A stretch of 64,000 nucleotides of DNA, taken from contig JACEHZ010000594.1 of the NCBI GenBank assembly GCA_017893485.1, forward strand, positions 1,015,501 through 1,079,500, in the 5' to 3' direction. Source of the DNA: Hemerocallis citrina. Taxonomy: Eukaryota > Streptophyta > Magnoliopsida > Asparagales > Asphodelaceae. The position numbers and the translations under genes are program-made. Below the pieces are notes generated by a model. It did no database searches. It saw only the letters and a program-made list of their open reading frames with translations, and was not told the DNA's origin. Below, one piece after another: positions 1 to 10,459 of this stretch (positions are counted from its first letter, which is position 1; each line of letters begins with the position of its first letter).

Positions 1-380
1 TGATCTCTTGGTGGGACAAAATCACTACACATTTCTCGAGCATCAACTTCAACATATATTTCACATCAACACCCATTTCAACTTCAAAACACCGCACAAC
101 ATCTCAACAAAACCCACATTTCAACCACATTCCACATTTCATCTTCCACATCTCAACATCTTTCATATTTCAACATCAACATATCACCAAAAATCATATT
201 CACACAACCAAAAAATTTCATTTTTCCTTAAAATTAAAACACCACACTCACACACCCCATACCAAATTATGAACTTCATATATTCCACTTTTCAAAACTT
301 GATTACAGGATTGAGGTACACAATAAATCACATTATCAAAATACAACCAAAAAATCACATCATCAAAATATGAAGTCGCT
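1..380. other. G-poor low-complexity intergenic stretch
   Basis: The plus strand here is almost free of G and is built from loose, irregular CAACATTTC / CACATCTCAAC-like words. It lies directly downstream of the broken PMD gene that runs on the minus strand. No convincing coding frame is visible; the long open frame across it is a by-product of the skewed composition. I see no transposon end in it. Confidence 0.5.
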
Positions 381-2586
381 TCACGGGTCCGGGGTGAACA
401 ATGTGGGAGGTCGACGTTGCCTCTTACCTCGCGGTGATGGAGTTTTTTGTGTCACACCGGACATTATTATCGGCTCCTCTTCATCTTGTTGTTCTGCCCC
501 ATCTACTTGCATTTCAGCCTCTTCAATTTTATCCTCTTGTTCTATCTCATTTCTAGGCTGGCGTGGTGGTTTACGGGCAACTTTCTTCACACAAGGAGCA
601 CGTGCACTAGTCCGATGAGCGGGAGTGTTTAGGATAGCATCCAAGGTCGCCCCCTCTCCCACAGCATCAGCTTGTGCTCGACAGGACGTTAGCATCTCGC
701 GTGCGAAGTCCTTAACCGCCTCGGCTACGTTGCTACTCAACACAGCTGCACATTTCTTGCCCATACTCCAAGTCTGGGCCATCTACAAAACATAATAAGT
801 TGGACTTTGTAGTTGCAGTACATGTATACTTGTAAATCAAAATATTATACTAACTTTGATAAATTTAACAGTACTAAAAAACTTACAATTGTACGAATAG
901 CCGATGCCTTTGGTTGAAACATAGGCAAATGCATTGAATGTATATCTACTGGTTCTGCTGCCGGTCGACGTATCGGTACCACCACACCTGCTGGAGTCTG
1001 TCCTGTCGGAGAGATGTATCGCCTTGTCATCCTCCCATACCAGCCCATATAGTTCTCGTGCACGGTTAGATCAAATGGAGGAATGTTCTGAATGATTTCC
1101 TCGAATCTGTGTAGATTTCATCTATCCACATATGTCAAGAAGCTGGTGGCCCAATTATGTCCTGTTTGACGACCCATACCAGTAATTTTTTGCATGTCCG
1201 CATTAAATGGATCGGCAACCGGAATCGCCTGCTGTAGACCAAACTGTCGAAGCACTCTGTGCACATAATAGAACTCAACCGTGCTAAAGTTGACCAGAAG
1301 TGCTTTTGTTAGCCAAAAAACACGCCTATACAGGGAAATAGGCGGCATTCGAGCTAGACGCGCCTCCGTGTAGGGCATCCACACTACGCAATTATCTGCC
1401 AACTTGTCCAACTCATCACGGAAGTAGGTCAGGCACCTGTTGGGGTTGGCAGTCCAAGTAAGGTTACCGGACCAGTACACACCAAGAGGGGGTAGCATGT
1501 GCTGGTCCTCGGAGAGATGGATCCAGTTGGGTGATTATTTCCTAACTACAGGATGTCCCACATGGATACGCTCCCAACTCCACACTTGAAGCAATATCAT
1601 CGGTCCATTCATCTGCGTTGACCCGAGGCTACACAGGCACAAATTCCTGTAGAGGGATGCCAAGGCAGCACTACCCCAACTGTACTGGCTGACTCGTCCA
1701 AGATCTGCAATAAGCGGGAGGTACATCAAGGGGACAGAGTGTCCGCTGGAATTAGGGAACAACACACCTCCAAAAAGAGTCAGAATGTATGCCCTGCAGT
1801 AGCAATGGACCTCCTCTTCAGTCGAATCATCTCTCAATCGGTTCTTGAATTTTTCCTTCAACCACTTCAACCGAATCTGTTTTCCATTAAATGCTCCAGT
1901 CTTCACTTCGACACCAAGATATTGTTCTACTAAATATGCAGGGTCGAAGTCCATTGATCCTGTCACCGCCTGCCCATCCACCGGAAGGCCGGTGAGTACT
2001 GAAATGTCCTGCAACGAAACAGTCATCTCCCCAACTGTAAGGTAGAAGCTGTGTGTCTCAGGGCGCCATCTCTCGAGGAGTGCTGTAAGCAGTGGCCGAT
2101 CGCACTTGATGGAGCTCATCAGTGTAATACCGTAGAGTCCGCAATCCCTTAAGATCTGGTGAATCTGTGGGTGCATAGGAAGTGGATGACCCCCACGGAA
2201 TGTACACTCCTTCGAATCGCCTTCCCACACATCTCTAAAACGATGGTGCGACTGAAGAGTAAGAAAAGTGGGGTCGAAGGGACCTGGACCTCCAAGGAGA
2301 ATAGTAGATGAAGAAGGGGTCGGGGAAGAAGTACCAGCCACATTTGAGTTACTTGGGACCTGTAAAATAACAATATTTACATCAGTAAAGAAATATAACA
2401 TTTAATTGTATGATAATAAAACAAATCGAATGTAGAAAATTATAAGCTTACATTAGTACGTGTGGTACCACCACGACGACCACCACGTCCACTGCGAGGA
2501 TGTGGGCCGAAAGATGTACGTGGTCCATCGTCACGATTGGGTCTACTACTAGATCCCACCTCCACATTTCCCCTCGTCCGTGTCAT
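381..2586 (-). pseudogene. Plant mobile domain (PMD) protein, MAIN/MAIL1-like, broken
   Basis: Reads on the minus strand as three exons. Exon 1 (2586-2452) starts at an ATG and encodes an Arg/Gly-rich leader ending at a GTAAGC donor. Exon 2 (2359-887) carries the aminotransferase-like plant mobile domain: YGITLMSSIKCDRPLLTALL, a TLQDV-like stretch (SLQDISVLTGLPVDG), QVWSWERI, then LADNCVVWMPYT and MTRRYISPTG. Exon 3 (782-381) encodes an acidic then basic tail. All joins are phase 0, giving about 669 codons. Two in-frame stops break it: TAA at 1535-1537 after VWSWERIHVGHPVVRK, and TGA at 1118-1120 in YVDR*, where the family usually has Trp. Relatives (MAIN, MAIL1, 'phosphatase 7 long form-like') act in the nucleus in silencing and meristem maintenance, and PMDs also travel in transposons. 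The function of this copy is unknown. No flanking TIR or LTR was found. Splice sites are inferred. Confidence 0.8.
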
Positions 2587-3225
2587 TTTTCTAAAAATAG
2601 AGTATCCTACAACTAAAGGCAGACGTTATTAACATTACCAAAATATATAACCAAGAAATATAGAACACATACGAACATTCAATTATTAATAACGATATCC
2701 TAATTTTATCTACAAAATGTACAATTATCCACTTTTTAAAACTAAAAAAACACCTCCACCTCCACCAACACTATCCAAAATTTACAACCTAATTACCCCA
2801 AAATTTTATACCGAATTATATACAATATCAACAATATGCAAATTGTACCTCCAATAATATCAACAAATTTCTAACTAAATAATTCTAAATATATATACAA
2901 CATTTAAAAATATAGAGTTTGAGAAATATACCACAATCTTTGCATAAGAATCGAACCACGACAATCACCCCCAAATCGTTCAACCCCCAATTTGAAGAAA
3001 GCCACGGAAATCACCACAAAATTTGAAAGAACCAACAAAAACGAAGTGGGCAATTGGACGGGGATGAGATAATGAAGAATTTAGGAGTGATTCGACAACT
3101 AATTTGATGGGTTAAGGTTTAAATCGAAAAATTTCGACGATGGGTTAGGGTTTCGCGAGAGAAGACGGAGAAAGAAAAGAGAGATAGTGAGATCTGTTTG
3201 GGGTGGGGGGTTTAAGTCCCAAACG
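2587..3225. other. AT-rich upstream region of the PMD gene
   Basis: AT-rich DNA upstream (in gene orientation) of the broken PMD gene, with polypurine and polypyrimidine patches but no clear gene. It would hold the 5' UTR and promoter if the locus is transcribed. I could not pick out a convincing TATA box or transposon end. Confidence 0.4.
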
Positions 3226-3431
3226 ACACTCGCTTTTTGAAAAAGCGAGAGTGGGATAATTCCCCCCGCTTTTTCAAAAAGCGAGTGTCTTTTTGAAAAA
3301 ACGAGTGTGGTATAATCCTCCACGGCTTTTCAAAAAACGAGTCTTACGTTTCAAATTTTCTGAAACGTAAGACTCGCTTTTTGAAAAAGCGTGGGAGATT
3401 ATACCACACTCGTTTTTTTAAAAAACGAGTT
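3226..3431. repeat. Clustered palindromes forming a long imperfect inverted repeat
   Basis: A series of short palindromes of the type CTCGCTTTTTGAAAAAGCGAG (near 3229-3249), with variants near 3267-3285, 3290-3305, 3325-3343, 3373-3393 and 3409-3430. The segments 3290-3352 and 3361-3430 form a long imperfect inverted repeat around a 7-8 nt loop near 3356, flanked by TCTTACGTTTCA and TGAAACGTAAGA. The phrase 'GTGGTATAATC' on the left is answered by 'GATTATACCAC' on the right. A transcript would fold into a stem of roughly 65 bp. The block lies about 640 bp upstream of the PMD start. It could be a foldback element or a small-RNA precursor; this is inference. Confidence 0.7.
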
Positions 3432-3775
3432 GGACGTTGAGGGAATTAAAAAAAAAAGCAGGACAGTTGGGGAAAAACTTTCCAAAAAAAAAGGTCATTT
3501 TGGAAAAAAAATTCGTAAGATGACAGCTCAAATTAGGGTGTTTTTTGTCTTTTTGTTTTTTTTTTTTGAGAGGGAAGGGGATCAGGAAGTTCAAACACTG
3601 AAAGTGAAAGATGTTTAAGCTCACATGTTTCTGTCAGACACTTGGAAGAGGAAACCCATTTTCCCTACCTTCTTTGGTCGCAGAGAAATTATAAAAAAAA
3701 GATACTTGAAACCCAGTCGTTTTAAGCCCAGAAATAGTTTCTAGGTAACTTTAACCTAGCTAATAGTATTTCTCA
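3432..3775. other. AT-rich spacer with homopolymer runs
   Basis: AT-rich sequence between the palindrome cluster and the MITE-like element, with long A and T runs near 3448-3510 and 3541-3566. No coding region, RNA gene or element end was recognised. Confidence 0.4.
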
Positions 3776-4618
3776 GAGCATCCACAGTGGTTTGCTAAAT
3801 ACTCAAAAATTAGAAATCTATTTAGAAAACTGACGTGCAGTAATTTGCTAAAAACTCAAAAGTTAGAATAGCAATATACAGTACTTTGCTAAAGTTAGGA
3901 AGCCGGATAGTCGATTGCTAAATATAGAAGACGGATGAACATAATCCGTTTGAGTATTGAGACGGAGGAAGATCTTCCGTCTCAATTCGATAATTAAAAA
4001 AAAATTGTTTTAAACGGATGAAGTTGTTCCGTCCATTCTTAATTTGTTATTTAATATATAAAATTAATTAACTAAATAGATATAGCTAATTAAAAAAAAA
4101 AATCCCAAAAGTGAGAAACGGATGTTGTTCATCCGTCCTCACTTTTGATAAGATAGATTTTACCATTTTGCCCTTGCCGATTTATTTATAGGAAGAAGTG
4201 ATAGTGGTTTTTTCGTAAATTCACATTTTTTACTTTATTTAAAATATAAAAAAAATTCAAAAGCATTGAACGGATGAAGGACATCCTTCTAATCCATTAT
4301 TTATTTATTTTTTTTTAAAGTTTTTAAAGTGAACGGATGAAGGTCATCCTTCCAACCATTATTTTTTTTTTTTTAAAGTTTTTAAACGAATGAAGAAGAC
4401 GGATGAAGAAGTGTCGTCCATTACAAAAGACGGATGAAGAAGTGCCGTCTGCTCCATTTTTTAATAAAAAAAAATTAAAAATTATTAGACGGATGAACAA
4501 CATCCGTTTCATACTATGCTTTTTTAAAATTTAGCAATAACGACTGCAGCGACATTCGTTAAAAGCTAAATTTTCATTTCTAAAGTTAGAATAGGTTTAT
4601 CAACCACTGTGGATGCTC
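3776..4618. mobile_element. MITE-like DNA transposon with GAGCATCCACAGTGG ends
   Basis: The left end reads GAGCATCCACAGTGGTT and the right end is its reverse complement, after which the arms stay loosely similar. Flanks are TCA on the left and TTA on the right, compatible with a once-shared three-base TWA duplication of the PIF/Harbinger (Tourist) type, but one base differs. At 843 bp it has no coding capacity. The interior is full of the word ACGGATGA and its complement, each pair forming a small palindrome (near 3930-3980, 4012-4040, 4118-4140, 4270-4290, 4330-4355, 4490-4508). Family assignment is tentative; the boundaries are fairly sure. Confidence 0.7.
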
Positions 4619-4793
4619 TTACAATTTAAAAAAATTCCTTCTAACTCAATTTTAAAACAAAAGTTTAGTGTCCACTTTACGTGGCAACTGTTAAAAAATT
4701 GTCAAAAAATTAATTATGTACAAACTTTCTTCTACTTCACATCCTAATTAATATGTTGTTCATGTTTTTGGGAAATAATTAATATGCTCTTAA

Positions 4794-5058
4794 TGTTGGA
4801 TATATAAGTATATTCGCACTGTATGAAATATTATTATATGGGTAACCATGTGATACACGTACTAATTGTATGGATATCGGAACGCGCGTTGAGTGGATTG
4901 ACAACCCAGTATTCAAACCAATATTTATCCTATAAATACTGACTTGTGATAGTAGTCTATGTATTCTAATATTGATACCTAGGATAAATATCTCAAGCAC
5001 CTTAGTCTAGGATATTAACCCTAATTTCTATTGATATTATCTCTCATAATCTCTAATA
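4794..5058 (+). repeat. 5' LTR of copia-1
   Basis: Matches 40901-41180 along its whole length with many substitutions and small indels. It starts TGTTGGATATAT. The CCTATAAATACTG stretch near 4929 is a probable TATA box of the LTR promoter. The expected terminal CA has decayed to TA. Confidence 0.8.
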
Positions 5059-7159
5059 ATCTTGAGATATTTATTAATCAATTGTGAGATTAATTAAGAG
5101 AGAAAAGGAGATCTGCTGGATCTCGTCGAAGCCGTCGAAGCCACCGTCTCCAACCATTGCTATTGCTGCCATCATGGTTGGTGTCGTCGCACCCCGTAGT
5201 CGTTCGTCGACTATAGTCGCCTTTCACTCGAGGCCATCGACTAGCAGTCGAGGCGCCGACCAGCAGACAAATCGATTCCGTCTGATTCCGACTGCGCCAC
5301 CCTCGTCCTCCCCTGACCGGTCGCAGTGTGATGGTGCCGCTCCCCTCAGTCATCGTGCCCTGTCGACCTTCTCCTCTCTTCTCTGACAACGAGACCCGAA
5401 CCCGAAAGGGCTTGGAGGGTAACCGGGTCGGAGTCAAAAAGCTTCACCTTGTCGAACTCATTATCCACCAGCATTTGGACCACCATTGAGGGTGGCAGTT
5501 GGTGGCTCGCCATCTTGCCGCAGTTTATTCCGATTGCTGTGGTTTGTGGAGAGAAGAGTAGAAGAAGAAGAAAGGGACAAGCCAGATCCGATTTTTCGAT
5601 TGGTCATTTCCGATGTTTGGTGTACGGGCGAAGGATCAGATCCCTGTGTGTGATCACAGATCCACTTTTGTGCACTTGGTGTTTTGGGTGCTTGGATCTA
5701 TGTGTTTGCTGTTTGGTTTGTTTGTCAAAACCAACCACAAACACATCTGATCTGACTCTCACGTGCTGGTGGATGGTTTGTGGATCTGTTCCCAAACCCA
5801 ACCCGTAAAGCCCAACCTAATCATTTAATGTTGTGTTCAGTTTGGTTGGTTAGATTTGAGCCTATTGAGTATTTGGGCTTGTTTTGGGCTAAATTATTTT
5901 AATAAGCTTGCTGAATTTGGAGTTGGTGAGGTGATGTGAGTCACTTAGACCATGAAAATAAGAGAAGATAAGTTCTTTAGTTTTCAGTACTTAGATTAAA
6001 GTAATTTGTTAAATATTTTGCTATGTGCTTAAAAGTTCAAAAACATTTGTTTTGAGTTTATGTTTTCAATTACAATATCGATATGTTGTGCTAAAGTTCA
6101 AGACTTTATTATTCATTTGCTTAATTAGTTCAAGTTTGAATAATTGTTTTGGCTATGTGCTAAACATCAATCATTTATTTTGATAAGTTCAATTATATGT
6201 TTTGACTATAAAATTGAATCTCCAATAAAATTATTGTAAATTAGATAGTGCTAATAATTTGTTTAAGTGCCTAATGTTTAACAATTTGATGAATATAGAA
6301 ACTTCAAAATTACTTACAAGTTGTGCTAGTGGAGACGATAGATTTGCATCACGGTATGATAAGTCTGCACTAGGCAGGCTTCACCATCGAATTTGAAAAA
6401 TACTTCTAACTTGAAGTGTCGGTATGATCTACTCTAATCTCTTAGTATTTTTATGTGATAAATGTGTTATTTCATGTGATAAATGTGTTAACGTTGTGTG
6501 CGTTTGATCACAGTTTGAGAGTTTTAGATCATAATTATTTTCACTTTGAAACTAGCATGTTTTAAATTGTTTAGTGTGCCTTGTCATACTATGTGTATAG
6601 ATTTATTGGGTGACACATTGTTTGCAGTTGGTGTGAGATTGTATGTTTGCTTCTCTAATAAAGATTGATGTATAAGATGTATAACAAATATCTGTAACTT
6701 ATGAAAGAACATCTCTTAATGAATGATATGACTCCACTAGTTACATTTTGTTCTTTCTCGTTCGTTGTACTATGTGTGCAAAATTGAATTATAAATATTG
6801 GTCATTATCTCGTTTAGCGTCACGAAGATGATGAAGAATGAGTAAAAGAAAATATAGCTCATGTGTTTGATCAAGTGGACATTGTTAGAATCATTAGAGA
6901 AAGCAAATAATTTTGTAAAATGTGGTAGAGTAATTTTGTATTAACTCTTAGAATGTGCTTATATTATCAATCGCAAATATAAGTTGAGTTTAACAAATGA
7001 GATAATTAATAATAATATCTCTAATTGTGCATAGTCCTTGAACATAGCATAATTGGCTAGGATATGAGAACTATACATTAAATTGTTGGTTTAATTTTTG
7101 TTAAAACTTATAGCTCTACTAAATGACACTTCATTAAATATGACAAATGTGAAATTTGA
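5059..7159 (+). other. Leader and unrecognisable gag zone of copia-1
   Basis: Lies between the 5' LTR and the integrase remnant of copia-1, where gag and protease would be. The first 750 bp are GC-richer and have open frames on both strands (for example 5084-5386 and 5449-5808) that resemble nothing I know. From about 5820 the sequence is AT-rich and closed in all frames. I could not recognise a gag domain, CCHC knuckle or protease motif, so either the region has decayed beyond recognition by eye or it contains unrelated inserted DNA. Confidence 0.4.
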
Positions 7160-7360
7160 ATTCAGATTTTGACCACCAGAAAATCATTTTGTATGGTTTC
7201 TAGGAGTTCACAACTTTTTGAATCAATACATTCTGTTATTTGTGATCTCAGGAGTTTTATGACTATTTGAGATAATTGTTGGTCAGCAGTATTTAATCGC
7301 TTTTGTAGATGATTAATATAAATCTATCATATATATGAAGAATGAAGCACTTGTTATTCT
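7160..7360 (+). pseudogene. copia-1 integrase fragment, N-terminal part
   Basis: Translation gives a degenerate integrase core start: VGQQYLIAFVDD followed by YKSIIYMKNEALVIL. This corresponds to the copia integrase motif where a GG.. YFITFIDDYSR-type stretch is followed by a KSEA-type helix. The frame is interrupted by stops. It breaks off exactly at the TSD ATTCT (7356-7360) of copia-2, and the same reading resumes at 25122. The family is clear from the motif; the protein is dead. Confidence 0.75.
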
Positions 7361-8090
7361 TGTTGGGATTGGGGCATCAAAGAACTACCGTTGTCGCAGC
7401 GGAACTAATAGAGTAATGAGGAAATCGAAGTAGACGAGACGAATAAATTAAGCAAGCAAGTGGATCCACCAAACTAACACAAACACACCGATGACTTATC
7501 CCGGTTAGTTTTTGCTTAATCTGGGGGGAAATATAGGGAGATCTGATATTTAACTAGAAGAGATTACAAGGAGTTATTGATTTACTCAATACAAGAAATT
7601 AAACTCACTATCTCTCTCTCGAGGCTCTCTTTGCAATGAAGAAAATAATCTATGAAGTACTCCCTCTCATATTGGAGGAATTTACAATATATATAGAAGA
7701 ATAGAGAGAAACCTATGTCTAATCTTGATTCTCAGTCGTCCGATATAACATGGAAAGAAGTAACTGAATAGGAGCCGCATGATCTAACTTGGAGTTGAAG
7801 ATTGGGCTGAAACGACCTAACAAATTGAAGCCCAAAAATGAACACAGCGCCGGTCGACCATCAAACAAGACCGGTCGATCGTACCACTCTCTGACATTCC
7901 CTGTACTTCGAGCGGTCGGGGGGCGTGGTCGGGGGTGCGATCGACCGCAACTTGGGACAGTCGACCGCAACTATGCCTGCACCTTGCTGCTGTTGTTTTT
8001 TCCTTCTACTCACTTCGATGCTCTGACCTCCGTGCTTCATCTTACCTTCTTCTAATCTGAACAACGAGTATTCAAGACAGAATTCTAACA
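7361..8090 (-). repeat. 3' LTR of copia-2
   Basis: Complete 730-bp LTR, TGTTGGG...CTAACA on the plus strand, repeated at 9573-9858 plus 24671-25116. It contains a cluster of GGTCGACC / GGTCGATC / CGATCGACCG words near 7852-7970 and an ATATATATAGAAG AT-rich core near 7690. In element orientation it is the downstream LTR. Confidence 0.9.
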
Positions 8091-8429
8091 AACTCCACCT
8101 TGGATTGCATACGAGTGCTATCACATGATGTGTTACTCATCTCCAAACTCTAATAAATTCCACTTGCAAAGAAAACTTAGAATAATAGCTTCTTCTTCTA
8201 GTTGAAATGATCTCTACCCAATTCACCAAATCCAGTATACCCCCTTCAAGGGTACACCTCCGTCGATGTACTCACGAAGTTGCCAAACTCCGCACGAACT
8301 CCACCTACCCTTAGGCTTTCTCCATCTCTCGACAATATTCGAACATCGTGATCTCGTCTCGATGATTCTAGTTACGGAAAACTAGCTGAGCTTGCGGGAA
8401 TAATGGGAAAAGAACTATCAACCCCTGTG

Positions 8430-9534
8430 CAGGATTTTCAAATTTTCCAAAGCTTGTAGAGTTTGTGTTGGCTTGGCCCAACCACTCTCATACCTTTAAT
8501 CACTTCACGACGATCTTGAAAAACATGCAGAACTCCACCTCAAGCTGTATACCTGCAACCCCGTGCATCAAGAGTTCCCAAAGAAATCAGATTCCTTTTA
8601 ACAGAGGAACATGCAAAACTTCCTTTAAAGTGAACATGTTTAGACCTGACATCTTCAACTCAACTGTCCCATCACCTATTACTTGACAAATCTCCCCAGT
8701 TCTCACACAACGCTCCGTAGTAGACTTATAAGTAGAAAACAACTCCCTCTCGGAGCAAATGTGAGAAGAACTCCCTGAGTCAAGAAACCAACTAGAATCC
8801 ACTTCTAAAGAATTTGAAACAAGAAGACACGAATCACCTGAATCAAAGGCACTAACTACATTAGCGGCTGAACTCCCGTTCTTTGCGCTTTCATGATTCA
8901 GCAATTTCCAACAATCTTTCTTGATATGCCTTGGCCTTTTGCAATAACGGCAACGAATCGAATTCTTTTGCAAAGCACTTTATCTTCCCCCTGAAGGACC
9001 ATCCACTACTAGACAGCTTCTGGAAGTAAACGGTGATTTCTGAGTCTCCTTCCTAAGTTGATTTTCTTTCAATGCTTTGATTACACCATCTACCGAAATA
9101 CTCTCATTGGCAGATCTACCGTGTAGCATGGTAGTTATTAAAAGCTCGTACGAATCTGGCAATGAATATATCAGGTTGAAAGCTTTATCTTTCTCACACA
9201 CAACCGCGTTAATCGCCTTAAGTTAAAATAATATCTTATTGAACTCAGTAATGTGGTCTTGGAGATCGGTACCTTCCTTCTTAGATAAATGAAACAACTT
9301 CCTCTTCCAATGCATCCGATCTAATAACGATGAACCAGAGTAGTCAGCTATGAGTTTTTTCTACAAACTCGCCGCGTCAGTTTCTTTCATAAATCTGCAC
9401 TTGACCTCGTCCGCCAAGGATAGTCGGATCAGACTTATGGCTTTTTCATGAATATCTTCCCAAACATCCTCCTTCATGTCGGATGGCCTTATATTGAACT
9501 GCTTGATCTTCAAAATATTGTGGCCTGTCATCTT
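8430..9534 (-). pseudogene. copia-2 gag-protease open frame with nonsense codons
   Basis: One continuous minus-strand frame starting at an ATG near 9534, downstream of the primer site. Order: a gag N-terminal helix region (MKEDVWEDIHEKAISLIRLS), a gag segment with LPDSYELL, a CCHC knuckle (CRYCKRPRHIKKDC, near 8930), then an aspartic protease active site LDSGSSSHIC near 8780. Stops occur at 9361-9363, near 9218 and near 8978, all in the same frame. A frameshift near 8590 leads into a short pre-integrase-like segment (LISLGTLDARG). Gag packages the RNA and the protease matures it. No polymerase or integrase follows, so the element could only have moved with enzymes from another copy. Confidence 0.85.
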
Positions 9535-9561
9535 AACCAAGGGACTCGGCAATCTGAAGCT

Positions 9562-9572
9562 CTGATACCCAT
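9562..9572 (-). other. Primer binding site of copia-2
   Basis: On the minus strand the bases next to the LTR edge read GGGTATCAGAGC, complementary to the 3' end of plant initiator tRNA-Met. This fixes the element's direction: the LTR at 9573 and beyond is the 5' LTR. Confidence 0.8.
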
Positions 9573-9879
9573 TGTTGGGATTGGGGCGTCAACTAACCCC
9601 CGTTGTCGCAGCGGAACTAATAGGGCAATGAGGAAGTCGAAGTAGACGAGACGAATAAATTGAGCAAGCAAGTAGATCCACCAAACTAACACAAACACAC
9701 CGATGACTTATCCCGATTAGCTTTTACTTAATCCGGGGGGAAATATAGGGAGATCTGATATTCAACTAGAAGAGATTATAAGGAGTTATTGATTCGCTCA
9801 ATACAAAGAATTAAACTCACCCACCAAAAACTATCTCTCTCGAGCCTCTCTTTGCAATCACTACAAAAGATACTCGATT

Positions 9880-10130
9880 TACCGGCGTATATTCCCCGGC
9901 GTTTTACTAGTAGCGCCGGGGTAGGGAGCGAATAGGAATGGGGCGCCAGATGGGAAGGTTATACACCGGCGGTCGCTTTAAACTGCCGGGCAATCTTCGT
10001 ATTCACCGGCGTTTTATTTAAAAACGCCGGTGAAGTGTATTATTCACCGGCGTTTTAATAAGAAACATCGGTGAATATACCGATACATTCACCGGCGTGT
10101 CTAATTGAAACGCCGGTGAATAAGCTGCGA
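9880..10130. repeat. Left subterminal CCGGCG palindromic repeats
   Basis: Several copies of CACCGGCGTTTTA paired with AACGCCGGTGAA, close together and in both orientations, starting at the TIR. In En/Spm such subterminal motifs bind TnpA. The binding role here is inferred from position and palindromic form. Confidence 0.85.
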
Positions 10131-10139
10131 TAAATCCCG

Positions 10140-10433
10140 CGAACCCTAATCTTTCGCTCGCCATTTTCCCAAACCCCAAAAAAAGGGGGGGGGGGCGCCT
10201 TCGTTTTCCCTCCTTCCTCGCTCTACTTCCCGCGCGTTTGCCTCCGCCGCTTCGTCCTCTTCGACAGCCTTCGACCTTTCGTCATCGTCCCTTCTTCCCT
10301 TCGTCATTTTTGATTTCCCTCCTCCCTCTCTCTATTTGGAGGTGAATTGGCGATCGGAAACCACCGCGTCGCCCAGCTCTCTCTCTATCTTCTACGCCCC
10401 CACGCTCGTTGCCCCGCTCTCTCTCTCTCTTCG
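10140..10433 (+). promoter_or_regulatory. Probable promoter and first non-coding exon of the CACTA transcript
   Basis: A GC- and pyrimidine-rich block (CTTCGTTTTCCCTCC, CTCTCTCTCTATC and similar), very different from the AT-rich surroundings, ending in CTCTTCG followed by GTATCA, a possible splice donor near 10434. It sits just inside the subterminal repeats, where En/Spm starts transcription. If spliced to the acceptor TTTCAG at 12982-12991, the whole left repeat array would be a 5' UTR intron. It also contains a G run near 10185-10195. This is inferred; no transcript data. Confidence 0.45.
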
Positions 10434-10459
10434 GTATCATCTCTTGATTTCCCTTATTT

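Noticed and set aside
5084..5808. Two open frames in the GC-rich part after the copia-1 5' LTR
   Set aside because: No domain, composition-driven frames on both strands; cannot be supported as a gene.
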